Source of the DNA: Daejeonella sp. JGW-45
GTDB lineage: Bacteria > Bacteroidota > Bacteroidia > Sphingobacteriales > Sphingobacteriaceae
Assembly (NCBI RefSeq): GCF_029360805.1
Contig: NZ_JARKNC010000002.1
Coordinates: forward strand, 62,001-126,000
Direction of reading: 5' to 3'
DNA: 64,000 nucleotides
A model generated the notes under the pieces. That model worked only from the letters and a program-made list of their open reading frames with translations. It did not search any database and had not been told where the DNA came from. Made by a program: the position numbers and the translations under genes. This document shows, one piece after another, positions 52,834-62,314 of the stretch; within the stretch, counting starts at the first letter, position 1; every line of letters begins with the position of its first letter.

Positions 52834-53649
52834 TTATAAAATTGCTTCCCGTACCCGGATGAGCTTTGTCATTAGTCCTTCAAGCAAGTCCAAATTAAGC
52901 ATATTTGCGCCGTCGGATTTCGCGTTTGCCGGATCGGGATGCGTTTCGAAGAAAAGGCCGTCTGCGCCTACAGCGATAGCAGCCTTTGCAATTGTCTCGA
53001 TGAGCGCCGGCTTCCCCCCTGTTACCCCGCTTGCCTGGTTGGGCTGCTGCAATGAGTGCGTGCAATCCATGACCACAGGAACTCCAAAAGCACGCATTTC
53101 AGGGATTCCGCGATAGTCTACGATAATATCCTGGTATCCGAAAGTATTTCCGCGATCAGTAAGGATAACGTTTGGGTTTCCGGATTCGGTTATTTTATCA
53201 ACCGCCCACTTCATGGAACCCGCAGAAAGAAACTGACCCTTCTTAATATTGACAACCTTCCCCGTTTTTGCAGCTGCTATAAGCAGATCAGTCTGCCGGC
53301 ATAAAAAGGCCGGTATTTGAAGCACATCGACAAATTCGGCCGCCATTGCCGCTTCATCACTCTCGTGGATATCAGTCACACATGGAATATCAAATTCCCG
53401 GCTTACTTTAGCCAATATCTTCAAAGCCTTTTCATCACCAATTCCGGTAAAAGAATCGAGTCTCGAACGATTAGCTTTTCGATAAGATCCTTTAAAAATA
53501 AGTGGGATCTGGAGTTTGTCGGCAATTGCTACTACTCTTTCTGCAATTCGAAGAACGATCTCTTCACCTTCAACTACACATGGCCCAGCCATCAGGAAGA
53601 AATTACTCGATTGAGAATGTCTGATCCGGGGAATATTATTAATCATCAA
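52834..53649 (-). CDS. kdsA: 3-deoxy-8-phosphooctulonate synthase
   Basis: 271 residues. It condenses arabinose 5-phosphate with PEP to form Kdo 8-phosphate for lipid A core synthesis. Motifs: MAGPCVVEGEE, FKGSYRKANRSR, TDIHESDEA, QIPAFLCRQTDLL, and DCTHSLQQPN. The metal-ligand Cys of metal-dependent forms is absent; the residue after AGP is Cys but lies in the normal AGPC motif, so the class is not decided. Its ATG overlaps the recQ stop by four bases, making a two-gene operon. The enzyme supplying its substrate, kdsD, is divergent from recQ. Confidence 0.96.
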   Translation of the reverse strand: MMINNIPRIRHSQSSNFFLMAGPCVVEGEEIVLRIAERVVAIADKLQIPLIFKGSYRKANRSRLDSFTGIGDEKALKILAKVSREFDIPCVTDIHESDEAAMAAEFVDVLQIPAFLCRQTDLLIAAAKTGKVVNIKKGQFLSAGSMKWAVDKITESGNPNVILTDRGNTFGYQDIIVDYRGIPEMRAFGVPVVMDCTHSLQQPNQASGVTGGKPALIETIAKAAIAVGADGLFFETHPDPANAKSDGANMLNLDLLEGLMTKLIRVREAIL

Positions 53650-55832
53650 TTTCCTAGTTCCGATAAAAATTTAATTCGCATTAATTGCACCTCTTCACGG
53701 GTATAATCATCATCTCCCAGCTCAGCCAGCGCATTGTCAATAGAATCGACCTCCGATCCCCTGAAATAATCAAACACCTCATCCTGGCGGTCTTCTTCAA
53801 TTAATTCATCAATGTAATAATTCAGATTCAACTTAGTTCCCGAATTGACGATTGTTTCAAGCTCCTTGAGTATGTCATCATAAGATATACCCTTTGCCGA
53901 AGCGATATCTTCAAGAGCTATCTGCCGGTCAATATTCTGAATTATAGAAACTTTCAGTGCCGATTTATTGGCGGCACTTTTAATAACCAAATCTACCGGC
54001 CGGTCAATATCATTTTCATCGACGTATTTTTTAATCATGTCAATGAATGGCTGGCCAAACTTCATCGCTTTGCCTGAGCCTACACCCTGAATTTGCTTGA
54101 GTTCATCGACAGACACCGGATAATGGGTACACATCTCTTCTAAAGACGGATCCTGGAAGATGACAAACGGAGGCAGGTTCTTTTGCTTAGCGATCTTCTT
54201 TCTCAGGTCTTTCAGCATTTGAAGCAGCACCGCGTCCAGGGCTCCTCCCTGATGTTGCGCCTCTTCCACCTCGTCTTCGGCATCAGCCATTAAATAATTC
54301 AGGATAAACTTTAATGAATGAGGATTATCAATAAACGCCTTTCCGGATTTTGTCAGCTTTAAAAGCCCATAATTATCGATATCTTTCTGAACAAAGTTAT
54401 TTAGCACAGCCTGACGCAACAAGGACTTCCACAGTATTTCTCCCTGATCTTTTCCCGAACCAAATAAAGGATGCTTATCATGCTCGTATGACGATATCTG
54501 GGAATTCTCCATGCCCATCATAAAGTTGATAATATATTGGTCATCAAACTTCTCACCGAAGTCCTTTATTAAGGTTAGTACCTTTCGCAACGGAGCTTCT
54601 GCATCAAAATATTTTTTTGCATGGCGGCAATTATCGCACATATTATTACAGCCGGTTTCATTGAAATTCTCACCAAAATAATGGAGGATCTGTTTACGGC
54701 GGCATACGGAAGATTCGGCATAGTCAATAACTTCCTTTAATATCTGGGTTCCGATTTCCCGTTCAGAAACGGGCTTATCTTTCATGAATTTGGTAAGCTT
54801 GTCTATATCCTTTTGCGAATAGAAAGCTACGCAGATCCCCTCGCCTCCATCCCTGCCCGAACGGCCGGTCTCCTGGTAATATCCCTCCATACTTTTTGGA
54901 ATATCATGGTGGATCACATATCGAACATCCGGCTTATCTATTCCCATCCCAAAAGCAATAGTAGCCACTATGACATCTACATCCTCCATCAGGAAAGCAT
55001 CCTGAGTTTCTGCTCTGGTTTTGGGATCAAGACCTGCGTGGTAAGGCAAAGCTTTTATACCATTCAGTTTTAGAGACTCGGCAACTTCCTCCACTTTTTT
55101 GCGGCTGAGACAGTAAACAATCCCGGATTTACCTGAATTCATCTTGGCATACCGGACGATTTCCTTAATAACGTCGCGTTTCGCCCGCACTTCATAAAAA
55201 AGGTTGGGTCTGTTAAACGAAGATTTAAAAAGTGAAGCACCTGTCATTTGAAGGTTCTTCTGAATATCCTGCTGAACCTTCGGCGTAGCCGTAGCGGTCA
55301 GAGCGATGATAGGGATATTATCGCCGATATTATCAATAACCTGCCTTATTTTTCGGTATTCCGGTCTGAAATCATGGCCCCATTCCGAAATACAGTGAGC
55401 TTCATCGACAGCTACGAATGATATTGCTATCCCTCTTAAAAAATCTATGTTCTCTATTTTAGTAAGAGACTCAGGGGCTACATACAATAATTTTGTCGCT
55501 CCGCTGGTAACGTCTTCCTTAACGCGGGTGATCTCCGACTTGTTTAACGATGAATTCAGAAAGTGAGCAATACTGTCAGTTCCGCCAAAAGCTCTGAGCT
55601 GATCGACCTGATTTTTCATCAAAGCTATCAAAGGTGAGATGACGATAGCTGTGCCGTCGCTCATTAATGCAGGCAGCTGGTAACAAATAGACTTGCCACC
55701 GCCTGTAGGCATAATAACGAATGTATCTTTTTTCTGAAGTATGCTGGTTATAATCGCTTCCTGGTCGCCCTTAAAGTTATCAAACCCAAAAAAGTTTTGG
55801 AGATTGTCGAATAACGATTTGTTTATTTCCAT
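53646..55832 (-). CDS. recQ: ATP-dependent DNA helicase RecQ
   Basis: 728 residues. A 3'-5' helicase of recombination and repair. Motifs: MPTGGGKSICYQLPA (Walker A), FVAVDEAHCISEWGHDFRP (DEAH box), IALTATATP, and the C-terminal RecQ zinc-binding domain with Cys residues in SSVCRRKQILHYFGE and CNNMCDNCRH. A winged-helix domain and an HRDC domain (about 530-610) follow. The last about 110 residues are a further helical extension. It is the first gene of a pair with kdsA. Confidence 0.97.
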   Translation of the reverse strand: MEINKSLFDNLQNFFGFDNFKGDQEAIITSILQKKDTFVIMPTGGGKSICYQLPALMSDGTAIVISPLIALMKNQVDQLRAFGGTDSIAHFLNSSLNKSEITRVKEDVTSGATKLLYVAPESLTKIENIDFLRGIAISFVAVDEAHCISEWGHDFRPEYRKIRQVIDNIGDNIPIIALTATATPKVQQDIQKNLQMTGASLFKSSFNRPNLFYEVRAKRDVIKEIVRYAKMNSGKSGIVYCLSRKKVEEVAESLKLNGIKALPYHAGLDPKTRAETQDAFLMEDVDVIVATIAFGMGIDKPDVRYVIHHDIPKSMEGYYQETGRSGRDGGEGICVAFYSQKDIDKLTKFMKDKPVSEREIGTQILKEVIDYAESSVCRRKQILHYFGENFNETGCNNMCDNCRHAKKYFDAEAPLRKVLTLIKDFGEKFDDQYIINFMMGMENSQISSYEHDKHPLFGSGKDQGEILWKSLLRQAVLNNFVQKDIDNYGLLKLTKSGKAFIDNPHSLKFILNYLMADAEDEVEEAQHQGGALDAVLLQMLKDLRKKIAKQKNLPPFVIFQDPSLEEMCTHYPVSVDELKQIQGVGSGKAMKFGQPFIDMIKKYVDENDIDRPVDLVIKSAANKSALKVSIIQNIDRQIALEDIASAKGISYDDILKELETIVNSGTKLNLNYYIDELIEEDRQDEVFDYFRGSEVDSIDNALAELGDDDYTREEVQLMRIKFLSELGN

Positions 55833-55882
55833 TGCTTAGCTGGAAAAATTAAAAATGGGTCATAATAATATTCAAAATAACA

Positions 55883-55890
55883 TAAATTTG
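55883..55890 (+). promoter_or_regulatory. -7 box of kdsD
   Basis: TAAATTTG matches TAnnTTTG, 34 nt upstream of the TTG start of kdsD, in the 92-nt gap shared with divergent recQ. Confidence 0.6.
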
Positions 55891-55924
55891 CCATAAATTA
55901 TCTTTTTCGTTAAAAAATAATCTA

Positions 55925-56890
55925 TTGAAAAATTCCCGGGAAATAATAGAAATAGCCAAAAAAACTCTGCAAATAGAAGCAGATGGTATTACCCGTATTT
56001 CTACACAACTAAACGACGATTTTCCCGAGATAGTACAACAAATCTTATACCTAAATGCCCGGGTTATTGTAACCGGCATCGGAAAAAGCGCAATTATAGC
56101 ACAAAAGATTGTTGCAACGTTTAATTCCACCGGAACGCCCGCAATTTTCATGCACGCAGCAGACGCGATACACGGCGACCTTGGCATGATACAACAAGAT
56201 GATTTGATTATCTGCATTTCAAAAAGCGGGAATACTCCTGAGATTAAAGTACTCGTACCCCTACTGAAACAGTCTGATAATAAACTTGTTGCGATGGTCG
56301 GGGATACAGATTCTTTTCTCGCGCGGCAAGCGGACTGGGTACTTGACACATCGGTTGATATTGAGGCATGCCCTAATAATCTGGCTCCCACAACTAGTAC
56401 GACTGCCCAATTGGCGATGGGTGACGCATTGGCAGTCTGCCTGTTAGAATGCCGGGAATTCACTTCAGCAGATTTCGCAAGATATCATCCGGGAGGTGCT
56501 TTAGGTAAGCGTCTGTATCTAAAGGTAGGTGATCTGGCCGCATTGAACGAAAAACCGGAAGTTTCTTCAGACACTACCGTAAAAGAGGTTATTGTTGAAA
56601 TAACAAAAAACAGATTAGGTGCGGTTGCTGTTGTGGATGATAGGCAGCTGAGTGGCATCATTACTGATGGCGATATCAGAAGAATGCTTGAAAAATATGA
56701 TCGCATTGACAGCCTTCGGGCAAAAGATATAATGAGCACATCTCCAAAGTATATAGATAAAGATGAACTGGCAGTAAATGCGCTTGAGGTCTTAAGAACA
56801 AATAATATAACCCAGATACTTGTTGGTTCCAAAACCAAATTTGAAGGATTTATTCATCTGCACGATCTGTTGAAAGAAGGTATCATTTAA
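55925..56890 (+). CDS. kdsD: Arabinose-5-phosphate isomerase (KpsF/GutQ family)
   Basis: 321 residues. It isomerises ribulose 5-phosphate to arabinose 5-phosphate, the KdsA substrate. The SIS domain has VIVTGIGKSAIIAQKI, AADAIHGDLGM and CISKSGNTPEI. Two CBS domains follow (about 205-320). The start is a TTG (55925): no ATG occurs in frame before the SIS domain, and homologues begin at the same distance. Divergent from recQ-kdsA and co-directional with manC, 106 nt downstream. Confidence 0.95.
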   Translation: MKNSREIIEIAKKTLQIEADGITRISTQLNDDFPEIVQQILYLNARVIVTGIGKSAIIAQKIVATFNSTGTPAIFMHAADAIHGDLGMIQQDDLIICISKSGNTPEIKVLVPLLKQSDNKLVAMVGDTDSFLARQADWVLDTSVDIEACPNNLAPTTSTTAQLAMGDALAVCLLECREFTSADFARYHPGGALGKRLYLKVGDLAALNEKPEVSSDTTVKEVIVEITKNRLGAVAVVDDRQLSGIITDGDIRRMLEKYDRIDSLRAKDIMSTSPKYIDKDELAVNALEVLRTNNITQILVGSKTKFEGFIHLHDLLKEGII

Positions 56891-56906
56891 AAACATTAAC
56901 AATCTT

Positions 56907-56970
56907 ATGAAACCTGCACGGGCTCGCCGCTCACAAAAAAAACATAAATATAAGTTCGTGCAAGTTTCAT
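56907..56970 (+). other. Long-stem inverted repeat between kdsD and manC
   Basis: ATGAAACCTGCACG (56907-56920) and CGTGCAAGTTTCAT (56957-56970) pair over 14 bases with one mismatch and enclose a 36-nt loop. No T-run follows, so it is not a standard terminator. It may be an RNA processing or regulatory stem between two sugar-metabolism genes. Confidence 0.7.
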
Positions 56971-56996
56971 AGCCGCCAAAAAACAATTATATTCTA

Positions 56997-58079
56997 ATGA
57001 AAAACAACTACGCCTTAATTATGGCAGGTGGAATTGGCAGCAGATTTTGGCCTATAAGCCGCACTGCGCATCCAAAACAATTTATAGATATTCTGGGTAC
57101 TGGAAAAACCCTTATTCAGCAAACCTACGATCGCTTTCTTAAAATCTTACCGGCAGAAAATATCTTTATACTGACAAACGAGATCTATTGTGACCTTGTA
57201 TTGCAACAAATCCCCTCGATGGACAAGAGCAGGATACTTTGTGAACCAGTTATGAGGAATACGGCTCCATGTATAGCTTATGGCTGCCATAAAATCGAAA
57301 AGTTAAATCCTGAGGCTGCTATAGTCGTTGCACCTTCGGACCATTTGATCCTTGACACAGAAGAATTCGTAAAAAGCATTCGCAAGTCATTGGAAACAGC
57401 CTCTGAAAACGACTGCCTGATAACACTGGGGATAAAACCTTCACGTCCGGATACTGGTTATGGTTATATCCAGTATAACACAAAAAAGATAGATGAGGAT
57501 TTTTTTAAAGTAAAAACCTTTACAGAAAAACCAAATGTTGACTTAGCCCGGACGTTTATACAGAGCGGGGATTTTTTATGGAATGCCGGAATTTTCGTTT
57601 GGTCTGTTAAAAACATCCTTAATTCATTTAAAAAATATTTGCCCGAGATAAACGATATCTTCAACGAGGGCGCTCAGCTGTATAACACCGATAAAGAGAC
57701 AGAGTTCATACAGGCGGCATTTACCCAGTGCACGAATATCTCGATCGACTACGGCATCCTGGAAAAAGCCGATAATGTCTATGTCTTGCCTTCAGAATTC
57801 GGTTGGTCGGATCTGGGCACATGGGCGTCGGTATACGAATTGTCGGATAAGGATTATGTTGGCAATGCTGTTATTCCATCAGAGCGCGTAATAATGTACG
57901 ATTCATCCAATTGTATGGTGAATGTACCAGAAGGAAAACTGGTGGTGCTACAAGGTTTACACGATTTTATTGTGGTGGAAGACAATAATACTTTGTTGAT
58001 CTGTCCGCGCGATCAGGAACAGGCGGTTAAACAGATCGTCACAGATATCAAGCAACGTTTCGGAGCGGACTTTATTTAG
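56997..58079 (+). CDS. manC: Mannose-1-phosphate guanylyltransferase
   Basis: 360 residues. It makes GDP-mannose from mannose 1-phosphate and GTP. The nucleotidyltransferase signature MAGGIGSRFWPISRTAHPKQF (residues 9-29, described as one motif) is nearly complete, followed by FILTNEIY, EPVMRNTAPCIAY, PSDHLI and FTEKP. The isomerase (PMI) domain of bifunctional ManC/AlgA is absent. GDP-mannose feeds surface polysaccharide and O-antigen synthesis, consistent with the neighbouring Kdo genes. It overlaps rlmB tail to tail by eight bases. Confidence 0.95.
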   Translation: MKNNYALIMAGGIGSRFWPISRTAHPKQFIDILGTGKTLIQQTYDRFLKILPAENIFILTNEIYCDLVLQQIPSMDKSRILCEPVMRNTAPCIAYGCHKIEKLNPEAAIVVAPSDHLILDTEEFVKSIRKSLETASENDCLITLGIKPSRPDTGYGYIQYNTKKIDEDFFKVKTFTEKPNVDLARTFIQSGDFLWNAGIFVWSVKNILNSFKKYLPEINDIFNEGAQLYNTDKETEFIQAAFTQCTNISIDYGILEKADNVYVLPSEFGWSDLGTWASVYELSDKDYVGNAVIPSERVIMYDSSNCMVNVPEGKLVVLQGLHDFIVVEDNNTLLICPRDQEQAVKQIVTDIKQRFGADFI

Positions 58080-58857
58080 CACTCATTTTCTGTCTCACAG
58101 CTTCATATAATAATACTCCGGCCGAAACAGATACGTTGAGTGATTCAATCTCACCGAACATTGGGATCTTAGCCAGGTGGTCTGAAATACGTATCAGATC
58201 GGTAGAAATTCCGGTATCTTCTGAACCCATTATTACCGCGGTCGGAACGGTATAATCAGGCTGGTAGATGTATTCAGTAGTTTTTTCGGTACACGCTACC
58301 AGCTGCAAACCTGATTCCTGAAGGAACCTGGCTGTTTTGACGAGGCTCTCGTGCCGGCATACCGGAACCTTATAGAGCGCACCTGCAGAAGTTTTGATTG
58401 CGTCCGGATTGATCTGCGCAGATCCTTTGGCAGGTACGATAATGGCATGCACCCCCGCGCACTCAGCGCTGCGTGCGATAGCGCCAAAATTCCTGACGTC
58501 GGTAATGCCATCCAGCATCAAAACAAGTGGCACTTCTCCCCTTTCGTAAATAGCCGGAATTACATTCTCGATCTTCTCGTAAGTGATTGGTGAGATAAAG
58601 GCTACCGCGCCCTGGTGGTTCTTGGGCGTAAGCCTGTTTAATTTCTCAATTGGTACAAGTTGAAACACGATGTCATTTTCCTTCAGCATGCTCCGCAATT
58701 CCAGCATAATTCCGCCAGTTAATCCTCTCTGAAGAAAGAGACTTTCTATTTCCTTTCCGCTTCTGATCGCCTCAATGACTGCACGGATACCAAAGACCAT
58801 TTGATTAGACTCATGAGAAGACGGATCCCGTCTCCGGTTGAAAGAGTTAGTGTTCAT
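58072..58857 (-). CDS. rlmB: 23S rRNA guanosine-2251 2'-O-methyltransferase (TrmH family)
   Basis: 261 residues. SPOUT methyltransferase with an N-terminal L30e-like substrate domain (MVFGIRAVIEAIRSG) and C-terminal knot motifs: LDGITDVRNFGAIARSAECAG, VIMGSEDTGIS and LNVSVSAGVLLYEAVRQ. It modifies the peptidyl-transferase P loop of 23S rRNA. A near-match -7 box (TACCTTGG) lies upstream; the 3' end overlaps manC. Confidence 0.95.
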   Translation of the reverse strand: MNTNSFNRRRDPSSHESNQMVFGIRAVIEAIRSGKEIESLFLQRGLTGGIMLELRSMLKENDIVFQLVPIEKLNRLTPKNHQGAVAFISPITYEKIENVIPAIYERGEVPLVLMLDGITDVRNFGAIARSAECAGVHAIIVPAKGSAQINPDAIKTSAGALYKVPVCRHESLVKTARFLQESGLQLVACTEKTTEYIYQPDYTVPTAVIMGSEDTGISTDLIRISDHLAKIPMFGEIESLNVSVSAGVLLYEAVRQKMSAK

Positions 58858-59113
58858 TTATACTTTTTTTTGATGGCACCAAGGTAGATATAATTTCTAT
58901 TTCGGCATTAGAGCGAACAAATTAAGCAAACCCTTTTTTGACTTATTAACATCCGAAAAAGTTATAAACATATTGAATCTGATATTTCAAAAAGCAAACG
59001 CGCTTGAATATCCATACTTTCCTAACAGTCAATGTTAACAGGAACACGTTTGAATCAGGTGGCGGCTAATAGTGTGTTTTGCTAAAAATATACGTTGTGA
59101 AAAACTAAAAACT
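58858..59113. other. Intergenic region between rlmB and dnaB, no gene seen
   Basis: The full gap is 288 nt, between divergent rlmB and dnaB. It is AT-rich with scattered TGTTAACA- and TTATAAACA-like sequences but no clear DnaA box cluster, hairpin or reading frame with support. The dnaB promoter occupies its right end. Confidence 0.4.
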
Positions 59114-59140
59114 TTGACGATCCTTTTTTGCATATTTTTG
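59114..59140 (+). promoter_or_regulatory. Promoter of dnaB
   Basis: TTG (59114-59116), 16-nt spacer and TATTTTTG (59133-59140). The -7 box ends five bases before the ATG, so the transcript would be leaderless. Confidence 0.6.
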
Positions 59141-59145
59141 TTGTC

Positions 59146-60705
59146 ATGAGTTTAGATAACGAACAGGATTTTAGCAGAGGGAACAAAAACACACTGCAGG
59201 GCGACCGGAGAAACAGGCTAAGTACCATAGTCAGCGGCCTGGGAAAGTTACCGCCGCAGGCCCTGGATCTGGAAGAAGCAGTACTGGGAGCATTAATGCT
59301 CGAGAAAGATGCTCTTTCGGCTGTCATCGATATCTTGAAACCTGATGTTTTTTACAAAGACAGTCACCAGAAGATATTCGAAGCAATACAGTTTCTGTTT
59401 CAAAAGTCCTCACCTATCGATATTCTTACCGTTACGGCTCAACTGCGCCAACAGGGTGATCTTGAAATGATCGGTGGCGCTTACTACATCACCGAACTCA
59501 CGAATCGTGTAGCTTCTGCAGCAAATATCGAATATCATGCAAGGATCATTTCGCAAAAGTTTATTCAGCGTGAGCTTATCCGGATCTCGACTGAGATCAT
59601 AAGTAACGCATATGAGGATACGACGGATATTTTCGATCTTCTGGACCACGCTGAGAAAAACCTCTTCGACATAGCTCAAAATAATCTGCGCCGAGATTCG
59701 AGAAAAATGGACGATATCATACGTGAATCGCTGGAAAATTTGGAGAAGATAAAAGATAAAGTTGACGGACTGACGGGGGTCGCTTCAGGCTTTACGGCGC
59801 TGGATAGGATGACTTCCGGATGGCAGCCCTCAGATCTGGTAATCATTGCGGCGAGACCGGCGATGGGTAAAACAGCCTTTGTTTTAAGTTGTGCGAGGAA
59901 CGCCGCGGTTCAATTCGGGAAACCCGTTGTGTTCTTCTCTCTCGAAATGTCGTCGGTGCAACTGGTTAATCGTCTGATTTCCGGTGAAACTGAAATCGAA
60001 CAGGAAAAGATCCGTAAGGGCCATCTGGCAGAATGGGAATGGCAACAGCTCCATTCGAAAATAGGTAAGCTTACCGAGGCCCCTCTGTTCATCGATGACA
60101 CGCCCGCGCTCAATATTTTTGAATTCCGGGCAAAATGCAGACGTCTGAAAGCTCAGTACGATATTCAGATGATCATCATTGACTACCTGCAGCTGATGCA
60201 CGGAAAAAGTGATGGCAAAGGTGGAAACCGTGAACAGGAGATAGGTAGTATTTCAAGAGCTTTGAAATCTGTCGCCAAAGAACTTAATGTCCCTGTTCTG
60301 GCCCTTTCGCAACTAAGTCGTGCCGTGGAAAACAGGCCCGGAGGCAGTAAGAAGCCCATGCTTTCGGATCTACGGGAATCGGGATCTATTGAGCAGGACG
60401 CTGACATGGTCCTTTTTCTATATCGCCCCGAGTATTATGGTTTGACCGAAGACGAACAAGGGCGCTCGACCGTTGGTATCGGTGAGGTCATCGTAGCAAA
60501 ACACCGTAATGGCGAGACCGGAACAGTGCCACTTCGCTTCGTCGGAAAGTTTGTGAAATTTTTAGATCTCGAAGAAGATTTCTCTGTTTCTTCCAATCCG
60601 AATCCTTTTGCAGGAATAGCGCCTTCCCAGGATTTCGAAAAGCCTAATAATTTTATCATCCGCCCATCCAGGATGGATGACCTGGATGATGAGCCGCCAT
60701 TCTAA
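59146..60705 (+). CDS. dnaB: Replicative DNA helicase DnaB
   Basis: 519 residues from the ATG at 59146; an in-frame start six codons earlier lies inside the -7 box and is rejected. The hexameric fork helicase. N-terminal helical domain (about 30-135, LPPQALDLEEAVLGALMLE), linker, then the RecA-like ATPase with Walker A ARPAMGKTAF, FFSLEMS, Walker B MIIIDYLQLM and ALSQLSRAVE with GSIEQDADMVLFLYRPEYY. No intein or fusion seen. C-terminal tail with acidic DDLDDEPPF resembles those that bind partner proteins. Confidence 0.97.
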   Translation: MSLDNEQDFSRGNKNTLQGDRRNRLSTIVSGLGKLPPQALDLEEAVLGALMLEKDALSAVIDILKPDVFYKDSHQKIFEAIQFLFQKSSPIDILTVTAQLRQQGDLEMIGGAYYITELTNRVASAANIEYHARIISQKFIQRELIRISTEIISNAYEDTTDIFDLLDHAEKNLFDIAQNNLRRDSRKMDDIIRESLENLEKIKDKVDGLTGVASGFTALDRMTSGWQPSDLVIIAARPAMGKTAFVLSCARNAAVQFGKPVVFFSLEMSSVQLVNRLISGETEIEQEKIRKGHLAEWEWQQLHSKIGKLTEAPLFIDDTPALNIFEFRAKCRRLKAQYDIQMIIIDYLQLMHGKSDGKGGNREQEIGSISRALKSVAKELNVPVLALSQLSRAVENRPGGSKKPMLSDLRESGSIEQDADMVLFLYRPEYYGLTEDEQGRSTVGIGEVIVAKHRNGETGTVPLRFVGKFVKFLDLEEDFSVSSNPNPFAGIAPSQDFEKPNNFIIRPSRMDDLDDEPPF

Positions 60706-60728
60706 TAAGGCTAGTGCCACTTCAGCAG

Positions 60729-61931
60729 TTATAAGAAAAGGCCCAGCAGGATACCTGCGAGGATCAGGAATGGTGTTCTGACCCTGGTAAATAATAGCAA
60801 CAGGAAGGTAATAACGACTATACCTACTGTCATCAGGCTTATCCCGAAAGGTTGTAGCAGTAAGAGGAATGCTGCCCCCATAAATCCTACTGATACGGCA
60901 TTTATTCCCGACAGAGAGTTTTTAATCCTGGTAATCTTTCTCAGATCGTTCCAGAAGGGGACAATAAAAAGAATAAGTATCAAACCAGGCAAATTTATCC
61001 CCAGAACAGCGATCAGGCCGCCTGCAACCTGTCCGTAAAAATCGTAGCCCGCATTTTTTAATGTCATTCCGCCTACAAAGGAAGTAAACGCAAAGGTTGG
61101 GCCTGGAAGTGCCTGCTGCAAGGCATAGCCAGACAAAAACTGGTCAGAGGTCAGGTAATCCTTCATACCGACAAACTCTGTATACATGAACGGGACTAAT
61201 ACCTGCCCGCCGCCGAAGATCATTATGCCATTGCGATAAAAGTTCTCGAACAAACGTATAGGCAAGCTAAACGGCGAAGTCCGGTTAATTAAAGCACCAA
61301 GTCCTGCAAAAAAGAGCAGTACACCAATAAAATATGCAATTTTCCTGGGATTGATCTTCGCAAACAGCTTACTTCTGATCTCCGTTTCTTCTAGTGGTGT
61401 GTCTATTGCCGACGAGATTATACCCGCAATAAGTATTATGATCGGAAAGGCGTATGCGTTTCTGAGAATAAGAGTGGCGATAAGTGAGGCGCCGGCAAGC
61501 CAGAATGCTGTTTGAGTTTTAAGAATTGAACGGCCAATCTTAAAAGCAGCATAGCCCACTATACCCACTGCAACGGGCTGTATGAACTCAAGCACCCGGG
61601 CAAACTTCTCCTTTTGGCCAAGCATCGTATAACTAAGCACTGCAACTGTCATAATGGTAGCTGAAGGGATTATCCAGATTAAAAACGCTGTAATCGCAAT
61701 AGGTAATCCCCCTACCTTGTAAGCAATTCCAACCAGTGTCTGAGTGGACGAGGGACCTGGCAAGACCTGTGTCAGCGCATTGAGCTCCAGCAGTTCGCTT
61801 TCAGAAATGTACTGCCGCTTATGAACAAAGTTCTTCAGCATCATTCCCAAGTGCGCAGTAGCGCCACCGAATGCTGTGAAGGTAAACCATACCACATCAC
61901 TTAAAAATAACAGGTGGCGTTTACTGGGCAT
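60729..61931 (-). CDS. chrA: Chromate-transporter-family (CHR) membrane protein
   Basis: 400 residues with about ten to twelve hydrophobic segments in two homologous halves. Each half has the CHR motifs: FTAFGGATAHLGMM with LTQVLPGPSSTQT in the first, and FGGGQVLVPFM with LQQALPGPTFAF in the second. This is the long-chain, two-domain form. Family members export chromate, but many homologues have unproven substrates, so the name is family-level. It starts 3 nt after the TPR gene on the same strand. Confidence 0.9.
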   Translation of the reverse strand: MPSKRHLLFLSDVVWFTFTAFGGATAHLGMMLKNFVHKRQYISESELLELNALTQVLPGPSSTQTLVGIAYKVGGLPIAITAFLIWIIPSATIMTVAVLSYTMLGQKEKFARVLEFIQPVAVGIVGYAAFKIGRSILKTQTAFWLAGASLIATLILRNAYAFPIIILIAGIISSAIDTPLEETEIRSKLFAKINPRKIAYFIGVLLFFAGLGALINRTSPFSLPIRLFENFYRNGIMIFGGGQVLVPFMYTEFVGMKDYLTSDQFLSGYALQQALPGPTFAFTSFVGGMTLKNAGYDFYGQVAGGLIAVLGINLPGLILILFIVPFWNDLRKITRIKNSLSGINAVSVGFMGAAFLLLLQPFGISLMTVGIVVITFLLLLFTRVRTPFLILAGILLGLFL

Positions 61932-61934
61932 GAC

Positions 61935-62270
61935 TTAATCGTCTTCGTAATCTAAGCCCATGATCGAATTATAAACACCCTGCAATTCTGAGAAAGCGTG
62001 CATATCCCTTGCACCCCGGGCGATCTCCATTCCTTTCTTATAGGTAGATATAGCGTCGGCTTTACGGTCTATTTGTTCGTAAAGCTTTCCTGCATGATAG
62101 TATGTGCCTACGTAATCCGGATGATTATTCAGAAGATCTTCATAATAGATTATGGCTTTCTCCCACTCATTTGAGTTCAGATATTCCGTTGCTATCGCAT
62201 ATTTCAAAAATGGATCATTAGGTTCATTTTGCAGGAAATTCAGAAGCTTTTCTAATCGTATATGGTGCAT
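61935..62270 (-). CDS. Small tetratricopeptide-repeat protein
   Basis: 111 residues with about three TPR units (FLKYAIATEYLNSNEWEKAI, YVGTYYHAGKLYEQIDRKAD, and a third partial one) and no signal peptide, so it is cytoplasmic. It ends three bases before the chrA start, implying co-expression. Its start is 45 nt from divergent etfB. A protein-binding role is likely; partner unknown. Confidence 0.85.
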   Translation of the reverse strand: MHHIRLEKLLNFLQNEPNDPFLKYAIATEYLNSNEWEKAIIYYEDLLNNHPDYVGTYYHAGKLYEQIDRKADAISTYKKGMEIARGARDMHAFSELQGVYNSIMGLDYEDD

Positions 62271-62290
62271 TTTATTTTAGCTTTTTTGAG

Positions 62291-62298
62291 TAGATTTG
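62291..62298 (+). promoter_or_regulatory. -7 box of etfBA
   Basis: TAGATTTG matches TAnnTTTG, 16 nt upstream of the etfB ATG. Confidence 0.6.
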
Positions 62299-62314
62299 TA
62301 AAAACCGAATCTAT

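Noticed and set aside
55849-56463. 204-codon minus-strand frame
   Set aside because: It is antisense to kdsD, which has intact SIS motifs in the right order.
58930-59060. DnaA boxes or a replication origin ahead of dnaB
   Set aside because: TTATAAACA-like words have at least two mismatches to the DnaA box and do not cluster; no other origin features.
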